DNA from: Atribacterota bacterium
GTDB lineage: Bacteria > Atribacterota > Phoenicimicrobiia > Phoenicimicrobiales > Phoenicimicrobiaceae
Direction: 5' to 3'
Assembly: GCA_030599445.1 (NCBI GenBank)
Contig: JAUVOA010000050.1
Coordinates: 1 to 8,851 of the forward strand
DNA: 8,851 nt
Positions 1 through 5,833 of this stretch are shown in pieces; position 1 is the stretch's first letter; every line of letters begins with the position of its first letter. A program made the position numbers and the translations under genes. The notes under the pieces were generated by a model that was not told where the DNA came from, made no database searches, and was given only the letters and a program-made list of their open reading frames with translations.

Positions 1-651
1 TACATCGAGGCTTTAAAATTTTGTGGAGTTGAAGTAACTATATTGCAGGCAGATGAAAGATTTCCCGATTCTTGCTTTGTTGAAGATATGGCAGTTTGTA
101 CAAAAAAATTTGCAATGATAGCAAAACCGGGAGCACCATCAAGAAGAAGGGAAGAAAAAGAAATAATAGAAGTAATTAAAAAATATTATAATGATATTGA
201 ATATATAAAAGAACCCGGAACTCTTGAAGGTGGAGATGTAATGATGGTAGGAGACCATTTTTATATCGGACTTTCAGAGAGGACCAACAGAGAAGGGGCA
301 GAACAATTAATAAAAGCTTTGGGAAAATATGGAATGTCCGGTTCGATTGTAGAAATTTCAGAGATGCTTCATTTAAAAAGTGGTTTGGCGTATTTAGAGG
401 ATAATGTTCTTCTTGTTACAGATGAATTTATAAATAATTTAGAATTTAAAAAGTTTAATAAAATAATGATTGATGAAGAAGAAACATATTCAGCTAATTG
501 TATTAGGGTAAATGATTATGTGTTAGTTCCGGCAGGTTATCCTAAAACTAAAGAAAAAATTAAAGCCGCTGGTTTTAAGATAATTGTAATTGACACATCT
601 GAGTATAGAAAGATTAACGGAGGTCTTAGTTGTCTGTCATTGAGATTTTAA
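1..651 (+). CDS. N(G),N(G)-dimethylarginine dimethylaminohydrolase (DDAH), 5' truncated by window edge
   Basis: The reading frame is open from the first base, giving 216 visible codons. Family members are about 250-285 residues, so some 40 or more N-terminal residues lie outside the window. Enzymes of this pentein-fold (amidinotransferase-like) family hydrolyse methylated arginines to citrulline plus a methylamine in the cytosol. Residues counted from the first visible codon show the family motifs: FPDSCFVEDMAV (21-32, substrate acids D23, E28, D29), KPGAPSRR (42-49), GTLEGGDV (73-80), IGLSERTN (89-96), the catalytic His in LHLKS (H124), ANCIRVN (165-171) and the catalytic Cys in GGLSCLSLRF (C211). 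By memory these blocks match human DDAH1 well. An internal TTG at 43 is only an artefact start. The gene ends 284 bp before the regulator, so it may not belong to the downstream cluster. Arginine deiminase and agmatine deiminase are related but fit the motifs less well. The true substrate in this organism is unknown. Confidence 0.9.
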   Translation, partial: YIEALKFCGVEVTILQADERFPDSCFVEDMAVCTKKFAMIAKPGAPSRRREEKEIIEVIKKYYNDIEYIKEPGTLEGGDVMMVGDHFYIGLSERTNREGAEQLIKALGKYGMSGSIVEISEMLHLKSGLAYLEDNVLLVTDEFINNLEFKKFNKIMIDEEETYSANCIRVNDYVLVPAGYPKTKEKIKAAGFKIIVIDTSEYRKINGGLSCLSLRF

Positions 652-752
652 CTAAACGTCTAAATAATGGCGTAGATACTATAGGACTTGTTAAAAAAAA
701 TACAAAAATATCTTTAAAAGGATACTTCTTATTGTTTGTTTATTGTAAAAAT

Positions 753-788
753 GAGGTCGAATTCATCCGACTCCTCCTGCGAGAACCA
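753..788. repeat. GC-richer block with imperfect palindrome, possible repetitive extragenic unit
   Basis: In otherwise AT-rich DNA, GTCG (756-759) pairs with CGAC (768-771), and the pairing continues inward with AT/AT around a GAATTC core. One A-C mismatch (760/767) interrupts it. The following bases, up to about 788 (CTCCTCCTGCGAGAACCA), are much richer in G+C than the flanks. The composition contrast and partial symmetry suggest a dispersed extragenic repeat or a remnant of one. One copy cannot prove this. Confidence 0.3.
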
Positions 789-819
789 ACTGTCTATCTT
801 CAGTTTTATCCGCATAATT

Positions 820-878
820 TATACCACTTCAAAAATTTTTTAAAAAAAAGAAGGATTTTTTAAACACCGTGTGGTATA
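820..878. repeat. Nested inverted repeats (TATACCAC / GTGGTATA outside, TTAAAAAA / TTTTTTAA inside)
   Basis: The outer arms TATACCAC (820-827) and GTGGTATA (871-878) are perfect 8-bp reverse complements separated by 43 bp. Nested between them, TTAAAAAA (840-847) and TTTTTTAA (856-863) are another perfect 8-bp pair with an 8-base loop. The stem is not GC-rich and no U-tract follows the outer arm, so it does not look like an intrinsic terminator. The outer half-sites contain GGT/ACC cores like those in GntR-family operators, and binding there by the adjacent regulator is possible. Confidence 0.4.
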
Positions 879-890
879 TTAAAATAGTAA

Positions 891-913
891 ATTGGGTCAC
901 CCAGTAACCCAAT
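891..913. promoter_or_regulatory. Putative GntR/FadR-type operator upstream of the regulator gene
   Basis: A perfect odd-centred palindrome TGGGTCACCCA (893-903, centre C898) sits inside a longer symmetric arrangement in which ATTGGGT (891-897) and ACCCAAT (907-913) form a second perfect inverted repeat with a 9-bp spacer. FadR- and PdhR-type regulators are known to bind short palindromes of the form TGGT-N-ACCA, and this site has the same GGT-centre-ACC layout. It lies 23 bp before the start codon at 936 and just after an AT-rich TATATTAAAAT stretch (875-885) that could supply a -10 element. Autoregulation of the regulator gene is the simplest inference. Confidence 0.5.
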
Positions 914-935
914 CACTAAGCAAAAAGAGGTAAAT

Positions 936-1628
936 ATGGAATTTAAAGAAATTACTCCTGTCCGTTTATATGAGAGCGCAATAGAACAAATTATGGATTT
1001 AGTCAAAAGAAGCGAACTAAAACCCGGGGATAAACTTCCTCCGGAGAGAGAACTGGCTGAAAAATTATCTATCAGTAGGGGCTCTTTACGGGAAGCCTTT
1101 AGGGTTTTGGAATCAAAGGGTCTAATTAAAAGTAAGGCCGGTGGAGGAAGATATATTCGAGAGATAAGAAAAAATGGCTATAATAATACAGAAAATATTA
1201 TCTTAAGTTTAGAAAAATCTTCTATTTTAGAACTTTTAGAAGCAAGGGAGATGCTTGAGGTAAAAATTGCCGTGATTGCTGCCCAGAGAGCCACTCCTGA
1301 AGATATGGAGTTAATTGAAAAAGCTCTAAATAAGGTGAAAGAGGAAGAAGAGCTAAAAGGTGATAAAAAAACAGAATCAGATACAGAATTCCATTTAGCC
1401 ATAGCCAGCGCGTCTCATAATTTTGTTTTTACCAATATAATACGGCTACATTTGGATTTATTAAAAGGGACCCGAGAAAAAACCCAGCAAATTCCCGGAA
1501 GGCGGGAGGAACGATGGCGCGAACACCAAGCAATATTGCAGGCCATTAAAGAACATGATACTAAAAAAGCCGGAGAAGCTATGCTAAAACATTTGAGAAA
1601 TGTAAGGAAAGTTTTGGTGAAAATATAA
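936..1628 (+). CDS. GntR-family transcriptional regulator, FadR subfamily (FCD ligand domain)
   Basis: This is a cytoplasmic DNA-binding regulator of 230 residues, normal length for the FadR/FCD subfamily. The N-terminal winged helix-turn-helix spans about residues 9-75, with the typical GDKLPPERELAEKLSISRGS stretch and LREAFRVLESKGLI (51-64). The all-helical FCD domain spans about 95-226. Candidate metal or acid-ligand residues of that domain are D149 and H153 (DTEFHLAI), H197 (REHQAI) and H219 (LKHL). The start is set by AGAGG at 926-930, five bases before ATG. FCD regulators generally respond to small carboxylic acids and often sit beside the catabolic operon they control. Here the gene precedes an acid-metabolising cluster on the same strand by 95 bp, so it is probably the local regulator. 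Its effector cannot be read from the sequence. Confidence 0.92.
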   Translation: MEFKEITPVRLYESAIEQIMDLVKRSELKPGDKLPPERELAEKLSISRGSLREAFRVLESKGLIKSKAGGGRYIREIRKNGYNNTENIILSLEKSSILELLEAREMLEVKIAVIAAQRATPEDMELIEKALNKVKEEEELKGDKKTESDTEFHLAIASASHNFVFTNIIRLHLDLLKGTREKTQQIPGRREERWREHQAILQAIKEHDTKKAGEAMLKHLRNVRKVLVKI

Positions 1629-1723
1629 AATTAGTTCGAAAATTATATTAAGAATTGGAAAAAGTAGAACAAAGATTAGGATATTCAAAGAATATTATTT
1701 AGTAAAAGTGAGGAGATTATACT
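1629..1723 (+). promoter_or_regulatory. Intergenic leader of the metabolic cluster with a weak promoter candidate
   Basis: These 95 bp separate the regulator from the AtuA-type gene, longer than most gaps downstream, so an independent start of transcription is possible. TTGGAA (1655-1660) and TAGGAT (1677-1682), 16 bp apart, loosely match sigma-70 -35 and -10 boxes, but AT-rich DNA gives such matches easily. A good ribosome site GAGGAG (1710-1715) precedes the ATG at 1724 by 8 bases. I see no copy here of the TGGGTCACCCA palindrome found before the regulator. Confidence 0.25.
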
Positions 1724-3082
1724 ATGAAAGAGATAAGAGTTCTATCACCCGTAGGGATGTTGGGATATGGTTTCCCAGCAGAATCTTTTCAGAAAGGTTT
1801 AGAAAAAAAGCCCCATGTTATAGCTGCCGATGCTGGTTCCACTGATGCCGGTCCCCATAAATTAGGAGCAGGGGTGGGTATTGTAAGCAAAGAAGCAACC
1901 AAAAAAGACCTTACTTTAATGTTAACAGCGGGACGTGAAAATAAAATACCAGTTATTATTGGTTCTGCCGGAGGTTCCGGTGCCGAAGTCCATCTTAATT
2001 GGACCTCAGAAATAGTAAAAGAAATTGCTAAAGAGAAAAACCTACACTTTAAGATGGCCTTGATTCACGCAGAAGTTGAAAAAGATTATCTTAAAAAGAA
2101 GTTAGCCCAAGGGAAAATAAAGCCTTTAGGCCCTGTCCCTGAATTAACTTCTAAAGATATAGAAGAAGCTACTCGAATTGTGGCGGTAATGGGTACACAC
2201 TCTCATATAAAAGCCTTAGAGATGGGGGCAGAGGTTATTATTGCCGGTCGTTCCAATGACCCGGCTATGTTTGCCGCTCTTCCCATTAAGGAAGGATATG
2301 ATCCCGGACTGGCTTTACATATGGGAAAGATTTTAGAATGTGGAGCTATGGCTTCTACCCCAGGGACCACCTCTGATTGTATGATGGCATATTTAAGAGA
2401 GGATTGTTTTATAGTAGAACCGACTAATACCATGCGAAAATGTATCCCCAGCACAGTAGCTGCCCATACTCTGTATGAAAAATCGAGCCCCTTGCATATT
2501 ATTGGTCCGGAAGGAGTAGTTGATGTTACCGGATGTAAATTTGAACAGTATAGCGAAAGAGCAATAAAAGTATCGGGCTCCAAATTGAAGAAGAGTGAAA
2601 CCATTAATATAAAATTAGAAGGGGCAAATAAAGTAGCTTATCGGACTATATGTATCGCCGGCTTGAGAGACCCAATTATGATTAAGCAGATTAATGAATG
2701 TGAAAAACATGTTCGTGACACTGTACTTACTTACTTTAATAATATTTCTCCGGAAGATTACCAATTAATCTTTCATATTTATGGGAAGAACGGAGTAATG
2801 GGAGAATTAGAACCTCGAAAAGAGATTACCTCTCATGAACTTTGTCTTATTTTGGAGACCGTAGCTAAAGATCAGGAGTTGGCTAATACTATTTGTGCTT
2901 TTGCTCGCTCTACTTTAATGCATTATTCTTATAAAGGTCGCATTGCTACCGCCGGGAATTTAGCTTTTCCTTATGCTCCTTCAGATATTCCTACCGGAGC
3001 AGTTTATAAATTTAATATTCATCATTTAGTAGAAGTCGATGACCCAGATGAACTTTTTTCCGTAGAAATGGTAGAAGTTTAA
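1724..3082 (+). CDS. AtuA family (DUF1446) protein
   Basis: The protein has 452 residues and no signal peptide or membrane segment, so it is probably cytosolic. It belongs to the AtuA/DUF1446 family, named after a Pseudomonas gene needed for acyclic terpene use. The precise reaction is not something I can state. Conserved glycine- and acid-rich blocks are ADAGSTDAGP (35-44), IIGSAGGSGAEVHLNW (78-93), VMGTHSHIKALEMGAEV (155-171), IIAGRSNDPAMFAA (172-185), HMGKILECGAMASTPGT (199-215) and FPYAPSDIP (415-423). The start is supported by GAGGAG eight bases upstream. The next gene encodes a DUF4387 protein, a typical AtuA-family partner, 33 bp downstream. The surroundings (aconitase-type hydro-lyase, PrpD-like protein, decarboxylating dehydrogenase) point to a step on a hydroxy- or unsaturated polycarboxylate rather than terpene breakdown, since no CoA-dependent terpene genes are present. 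The family call is firm; the function is inference. Confidence 0.85.
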   Translation: MKEIRVLSPVGMLGYGFPAESFQKGLEKKPHVIAADAGSTDAGPHKLGAGVGIVSKEATKKDLTLMLTAGRENKIPVIIGSAGGSGAEVHLNWTSEIVKEIAKEKNLHFKMALIHAEVEKDYLKKKLAQGKIKPLGPVPELTSKDIEEATRIVAVMGTHSHIKALEMGAEVIIAGRSNDPAMFAALPIKEGYDPGLALHMGKILECGAMASTPGTTSDCMMAYLREDCFIVEPTNTMRKCIPSTVAAHTLYEKSSPLHIIGPEGVVDVTGCKFEQYSERAIKVSGSKLKKSETINIKLEGANKVAYRTICIAGLRDPIMIKQINECEKHVRDTVLTYFNNISPEDYQLIFHIYGKNGVMGELEPRKEITSHELCLILETVAKDQELANTICAFARSTLMHYSYKGRIATAGNLAFPYAPSDIPTGAVYKFNIHHLVEVDDPDELFSVEMVEV

Positions 3083-3115
3083 AATAATAAGGAATTTGAA
3101 AAGGAGAATATATAA

Positions 3116-3445
3116 ATGACTAAAGAAGTTTCGATTATAGATTTAGTAAAAGTAATCAGAAGTAAAAATGCCGGTCCTTTTGAGTTGACCTTTGATATAA
3201 TTTTCAAGGATAAGGAAACTTACGAAAAAGTAAAGAGAACCAAAGTAATTACAAAAGAACTTATTGCCAAACTCTATCATATTCCCATTGAGAAAGTTCT
3301 TCATTTTGTAGAATTTGACCCCGCTAATGCCATAAAAGCAACTATTGTAAGACCGGTGGATTCAGGAAGCATCGGGGAGACCGATGTTTATGGGGCCCAA
3401 CAACATGCCCCGCTTTTAGATATCAAAATACCTTATGAGGAATAA
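3116..3445 (+). CDS. DUF4387 family protein, putative small partner of the AtuA-type protein
   Basis: This small soluble protein of 109 residues carries the hallmarks of DUF4387: RSKNAGPFELTFDIIF (15-30), FDPANAIKATIVRP (67-80) and SGSIGETDVYGAQQHAPLL (83-101). The domain is usually encoded directly after, or fused to, an AtuA/DUF1446 protein. Here the two are separate, 33 bp apart, with AAGGAG (3101-3106) nine bases before ATG. The invariant-looking S16, K17 and N18, the R79 region and the GAQQH segment suggest ligand-binding residues at a shared active site, but this is inferred from conservation as I remember it. No biochemical function is assigned to the domain to my knowledge. The stop codon lies within the ribosome-site region of the next gene, consistent with translational coupling. 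Confidence 0.85.
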   Translation: MTKEVSIIDLVKVIRSKNAGPFELTFDIIFKDKETYEKVKRTKVITKELIAKLYHIPIEKVLHFVEFDPANAIKATIVRPVDSGSIGETDVYGAQQHAPLLDIKIPYEE

Positions 3446-3450
3446 GGAGG
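3444..3450 (+). promoter_or_regulatory. Ribosome binding site fixing the HD-protein start
   Basis: AAGGAGG overlaps the last bases of the DUF4387 stop codon and lies five bases before ATG 3456. An in-frame ATG at 3435 lies upstream of this site and has no Shine-Dalgarno sequence of its own, so 3456 is preferred. The overlap of stop codon and ribosome site suggests translational coupling. Confidence 0.8.
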
Positions 3451-3455
3451 AAAAA

Positions 3456-3986
3456 ATGAAAGAAGATTTATTAAAATTTATTCCGGAGTTTAATTTAATC
3501 AAAGATTCAGATTTAAAAGAAAAGGTTTTGAAAGTTTGGGAGATTGCTCTTAAAGCGGGAAATTGGGAAGTAAAAGATCTTCAGAGAATGCCTTTTACTT
3601 TGTTAATTGAACCCTGCCCTTGTAGTATGATTGAACATATTAGGGGAGTGGTAAATGTTTCTGTAAATGCTGCCGAGGCTCTTCGAAGCATCTATGAAGA
3701 TAAAGTGAAAATAAATGAGGATTATCTTGTTGCCGGGGCATTACTTCACGATATTGGGAAATTAGTAGAATATAAAGAGAAAAATAGAAAATTTGTTCAA
3801 AGCAATTTAGGGAAATTAGTTCGTCACCCCATATCAGGAGTGGGTCTTTGTTATAGTCAGGGCATTCCCGAAGAAGTAATGCATATTATTGCCTCCCATT
3901 CCTGGGAAGGAGATCGTTCCAAGAGAACTCCGGAAGCCATTATTGTCCACCATGCTGATTTTACCAACTTCGAACAATTTAAATAA
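3456..3986 (+). CDS. HD-domain metal-dependent phosphohydrolase-like protein
   Basis: This soluble protein of 176 residues is built almost entirely from one HD domain. Residues from the chosen start show the metal-ligand series of the superfamily: H61 (IEHIRG), H98-D99 in LLHDIGK (97-102), H124 (RHPISG), H148 (ASHSWEG) and D168 (HHADF). This is the full H-HD-H-H-D pattern expected of a domain that can bind two metals, so it is probably catalytically competent. An unusual PCPC pair (C54, C56) lies just before the first ligand His. HD proteins hydrolyse phosphate esters of nucleotides or other small molecules, and nothing here identifies the substrate. It begins 10 bp after the DUF4387 gene, which suggests a role tied to the AtuA/DUF4387 pair, for instance removal of an inhibitory metabolite or a step on a phosphorylated intermediate. 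That is speculation. An alternative start at 3435 adds seven residues but lacks a ribosome site. Confidence 0.85.
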   Translation: MKEDLLKFIPEFNLIKDSDLKEKVLKVWEIALKAGNWEVKDLQRMPFTLLIEPCPCSMIEHIRGVVNVSVNAAEALRSIYEDKVKINEDYLVAGALLHDIGKLVEYKEKNRKFVQSNLGKLVRHPISGVGLCYSQGIPEEVMHIIASHSWEGDRSKRTPEAIIVHHADFTNFEQFK

Positions 3987-4018
3987 ATTTCTTAACAAAC
4001 AGAAGGCTTGTCTTACTA

Positions 4019-4066
4019 AAACTAGTTAACCAATTAACCAGCTAACCAACTAACTAAATAAGGAGG
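4019..4066 (+). repeat. 8-bp tandem repeat (TAACCANN) before the hydro-lyase large-subunit gene
   Basis: Exact-phase units are TAACCAAT (4027-4034), TAACCAGC (4035-4042), TAACCAAC (4043-4050) and the decayed TAACTAAA (4051-4058). The next 8 bases, TAAGGAGG (4059-4066), keep the phase and contain the ribosome site. A degenerate unit AAACTAGT (4019-4026) precedes them. The 85-bp gap 3987-4071 holding the array is the longest inside the cluster. It might host an internal promoter or simply be a slippage-prone spacer. No clear terminator or promoter was recognised beside it. Confidence 0.6.
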
Positions 4067-4071
4067 TAAAG

Positions 4072-5331
4072 ATGGGAAAGACTTTTGCAGAGAAGATATT
4101 AGCCCTTAAATCGGGTAGAGAAAGTGTAATTACCGGAGAAATTGTGACTGTTTCTCCGGATGTAGTAATGTCCCACGATAATACCGCCGCTATAGCAAAA
4201 AAATTCAAACAGATTGGAATTAATAAAGTAAAACATCCGGAGAAGATAGTAATCCCCCTGGATCATTGTGTTCCAGCAGCAACAGAAAAATATGCGACCA
4301 ATCATAAAGAGATAAGAGAATTTATACAGGAACAGAAAATTGAGAATTTTTATGATATTAATACCGGAGTCTGTCATCAGGTTCTTCCGGAAAAAGGGCA
4401 CATCATCCCCGGGACTCTTGTATTGGGAGCCGACTCACATACCACTACTTATGGAGCATTTGGAGCTTTTTCAGCCGGTATCGGCAGGAGTGAAGTTGCA
4501 TCGATTTGGGCGACAGATGAAATATGGCTTAGAGTGCCGGAGACCATCAAGATAAATATTAAAGGTGAAATTCCACCGGGGATATATCCCAAGGATATTA
4601 TTCTCCATATTATTGGAGATTTAGGTGCAGATGGAGCACTGTATAAAGCGGTGGAATTTAGCGGAAAAGTAATTAGAGAAATGAATATTGGAGGCAGGAT
4701 GACTTTATGTAATATGGCAGTAGAGATGGGAGCTAAGATTGGCTATGTAGAACCGGATGAGACAACTATTCAGTGGCTTGCTGCAAGAACCAATAAAAAA
4801 TACGAAATAATAAAGTCAGATGCTGACACTGAGTATGAAAAAACCATAGATTGCGATATAAGTGATTTAGAACCTCAAATTGCTTGTCCTCACACTGTAG
4901 ACAATGTAAAACCTGTTTCGGAAGTGGTAGGGACCAGAATTGATCAGGCATTAATTGGGACTTGTACCAATGGGAGATTGGAAGATTTAAAAATCGCCAG
5001 CGAGATTCTTCGTGGTAAAAAGATTTATAACAGAGTTAGACTTTTAGTCTTTCCTGCCTCGATGGAGGTCTTTGCCCAGGCGATGGAAACTGGAATCCTT
5101 CAGGAATTAGTCAAAAGCGGGGCGGTAATAATGAATCCGGGATGTGGCCCCTGTTTGGGAGCTCACGAAGGGGCTTTGGCTCCGGGAGAGGTTTGTTTGA
5201 GTACTGCTAATAGAAATTTTAAGGGAAGAATGGGGTGTAAAGAGGCAGAAGTTTATCTGGCTAGTCCGGCAACCGTTGCTATTTCTTCCCTCTATGGTGA
5301 GATTACTGATGTAAGGGGGGATCTAAAATGA
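4072..5331 (+). CDS. Aconitase-family hydro-lyase large subunit (3-isopropylmalate dehydratase/homoaconitase type)
   Basis: This [4Fe-4S] subunit of a two-subunit dehydratase isomerises a 2-hydroxy acid through a cis-alkene, as in isopropylmalate dehydratase, homoaconitase or 2,3-dimethylmalate dehydratase. At 419 residues it matches the archaeal/anaerobe LeuC-type large subunit. The cluster cysteines are C298 (IGTCTNGR), C358 and C361 (NPGCGPCLG). Other family blocks are IPLDHCVP (61-68), LGADSHTTTYGAFGAFSAGIG (118-138), CNMAVEMGAKIG (213-224), NRNFKGRMG (380-388) and YLASPATVA (395-403). The start is supported by AAGGAGG (4060-4066), five bases before ATG. The gene overlaps the small-subunit gene by four bases (ATGA), so the two are surely coupled. 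Substrate choice in this family depends mainly on the small subunit, so LeuC, HacA and DmdA names cannot be separated here. Monomeric aconitase is excluded by size and split organisation. Confidence 0.9.
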   Translation: MGKTFAEKILALKSGRESVITGEIVTVSPDVVMSHDNTAAIAKKFKQIGINKVKHPEKIVIPLDHCVPAATEKYATNHKEIREFIQEQKIENFYDINTGVCHQVLPEKGHIIPGTLVLGADSHTTTYGAFGAFSAGIGRSEVASIWATDEIWLRVPETIKINIKGEIPPGIYPKDIILHIIGDLGADGALYKAVEFSGKVIREMNIGGRMTLCNMAVEMGAKIGYVEPDETTIQWLAARTNKKYEIIKSDADTEYEKTIDCDISDLEPQIACPHTVDNVKPVSEVVGTRIDQALIGTCTNGRLEDLKIASEILRGKKIYNRVRLLVFPASMEVFAQAMETGILQELVKSGAVIMNPGCGPCLGAHEGALAPGEVCLSTANRNFKGRMGCKEAEVYLASPATVAISSLYGEITDVRGDLK

Positions 5332-5831
5332 GTATTAAAGGGAAAGTATGGAAATATGGTGATGATGTAAATACTGATGTTATCTTTCCGGGGAAATATA
5401 CTTATACCATAACTGACCCCAAAGAGATGGCTACACATGCTCTGGAAGACCTTGACCCGAAGTTTACTAAAGAAGTTGAAAAGGAAGATATTATTGTCGC
5501 GGGAAGGAATTTTGGCTGTGGCAGTTCCCGGGAACAAGCCGCAACCTGTCTTAAATATGCTGGAGTGGGAGCAATTGTTACCGAATCATTTGCCAGAATA
5601 TTTTTCCGAAATGCTATCAATCAGGGACTCCCCTTGGTTCAGTGTAAGGAAGCAGTGGAGAACATATCTTCAGGTGAGACAATTACTATTGATTTTGAAA
5701 AAGGTAAATTGTCTTGTAAAAAGGGAGTTTTTAACTTTCCTCCTTTACCAGAATCAGTGTTAGGAATTCTTAAAGATGGAGGACTTATCCCCCATACAAA
5801 GAAAATGTTAAAAATTAAAGAAGGAGAATAG
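5328..5831 (+). CDS. Aconitase-family hydro-lyase small subunit (LeuD/HacB type)
   Basis: The swivel-domain subunit (167 residues, normal for the archaeal-type class) carries substrate-binding residues for the large subunit encoded just upstream. Family motifs are GDDVNTDVIFPGKY (11-24), the active-site GCGSSRE (63-69, with S66/S67 and R68) and ESFARIFFRNAINQGLPL (86-103). The loop that selects the substrate side chain follows the first motif and reads Y24-T25-Y26-T27. From memory, characterised methanogen enzymes have YLRT (homoaconitase) or YLVY (isopropylmalate isomerase), so this enzyme has neither the Arg expected for an extra carboxylate nor the usual aliphatic pair. The ATG overlaps the large-subunit stop (ATGA), and AAGGGGGG (5313-5320) supplies the ribosome site. 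Role as small subunit is secure; substrate is unknown. Confidence 0.9.
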   Translation: MSIKGKVWKYGDDVNTDVIFPGKYTYTITDPKEMATHALEDLDPKFTKEVEKEDIIVAGRNFGCGSSREQAATCLKYAGVGAIVTESFARIFFRNAINQGLPLVQCKEAVENISSGETITIDFEKGKLSCKKGVFNFPPLPESVLGILKDGGLIPHTKKMLKIKEGE

Positions 5832-5833
5832 AA

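Larger units (their letters stand above)
652..935. other. Intergenic region with nested inverted repeats and a putative operator
   Basis: These 284 bp separate the DDAH gene from the GntR-type regulator. I see no convincing gene. A frame from a TTG at 630 to 863 overlaps the DDAH active-site codons, is low-complexity and resembles no family. The stretch is very AT-rich except for a GC-richer block at about 753-788. It holds three symmetric structures: an imperfect palindrome at 756-771, an inverted repeat with arms 820-827 and 871-878, and the operator-like palindrome at 891-913. No clear GC stem followed by a U-tract was found for termination of the DDAH gene. Confidence 0.7.

Noticed and set aside
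753..790. Possible tRNA fragment (GGTCGAATTCATCC resembles a T-arm)
   Set aside because: The T-loop bases do not fit, no anticodon or D arm is present upstream, and the acceptor stem cannot be formed.
630..863. A 77-codon open frame starting at TTG with a GGAGG-like sequence upstream
   Set aside because: The ribosome-like bases encode the Gly-Gly of the DDAH active site, the start overlaps that gene, the sequence is low-complexity and it resembles no family. It is most likely chance in AT-rich DNA.
820..878. Intrinsic terminator for the DDAH gene
   Set aside because: The inner stem is entirely A/T, and the outer arm is followed by TTAAAATAG rather than a run of T, with a 43-base loop.
2203..2604. 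Open frames on the minus strand opposite the AtuA, hydro-lyase and saccharopine-like genes
   Set aside because: They lie wholly within well-supported + strand genes, show no family motifs and have no ribosome sites of note.
3435..3455. Upstream ATG for the HD protein
   Set aside because: It overlaps the DUF4387 gene without a Shine-Dalgarno sequence, while the ATG at 3456 has AAGGAGG five bases upstream.
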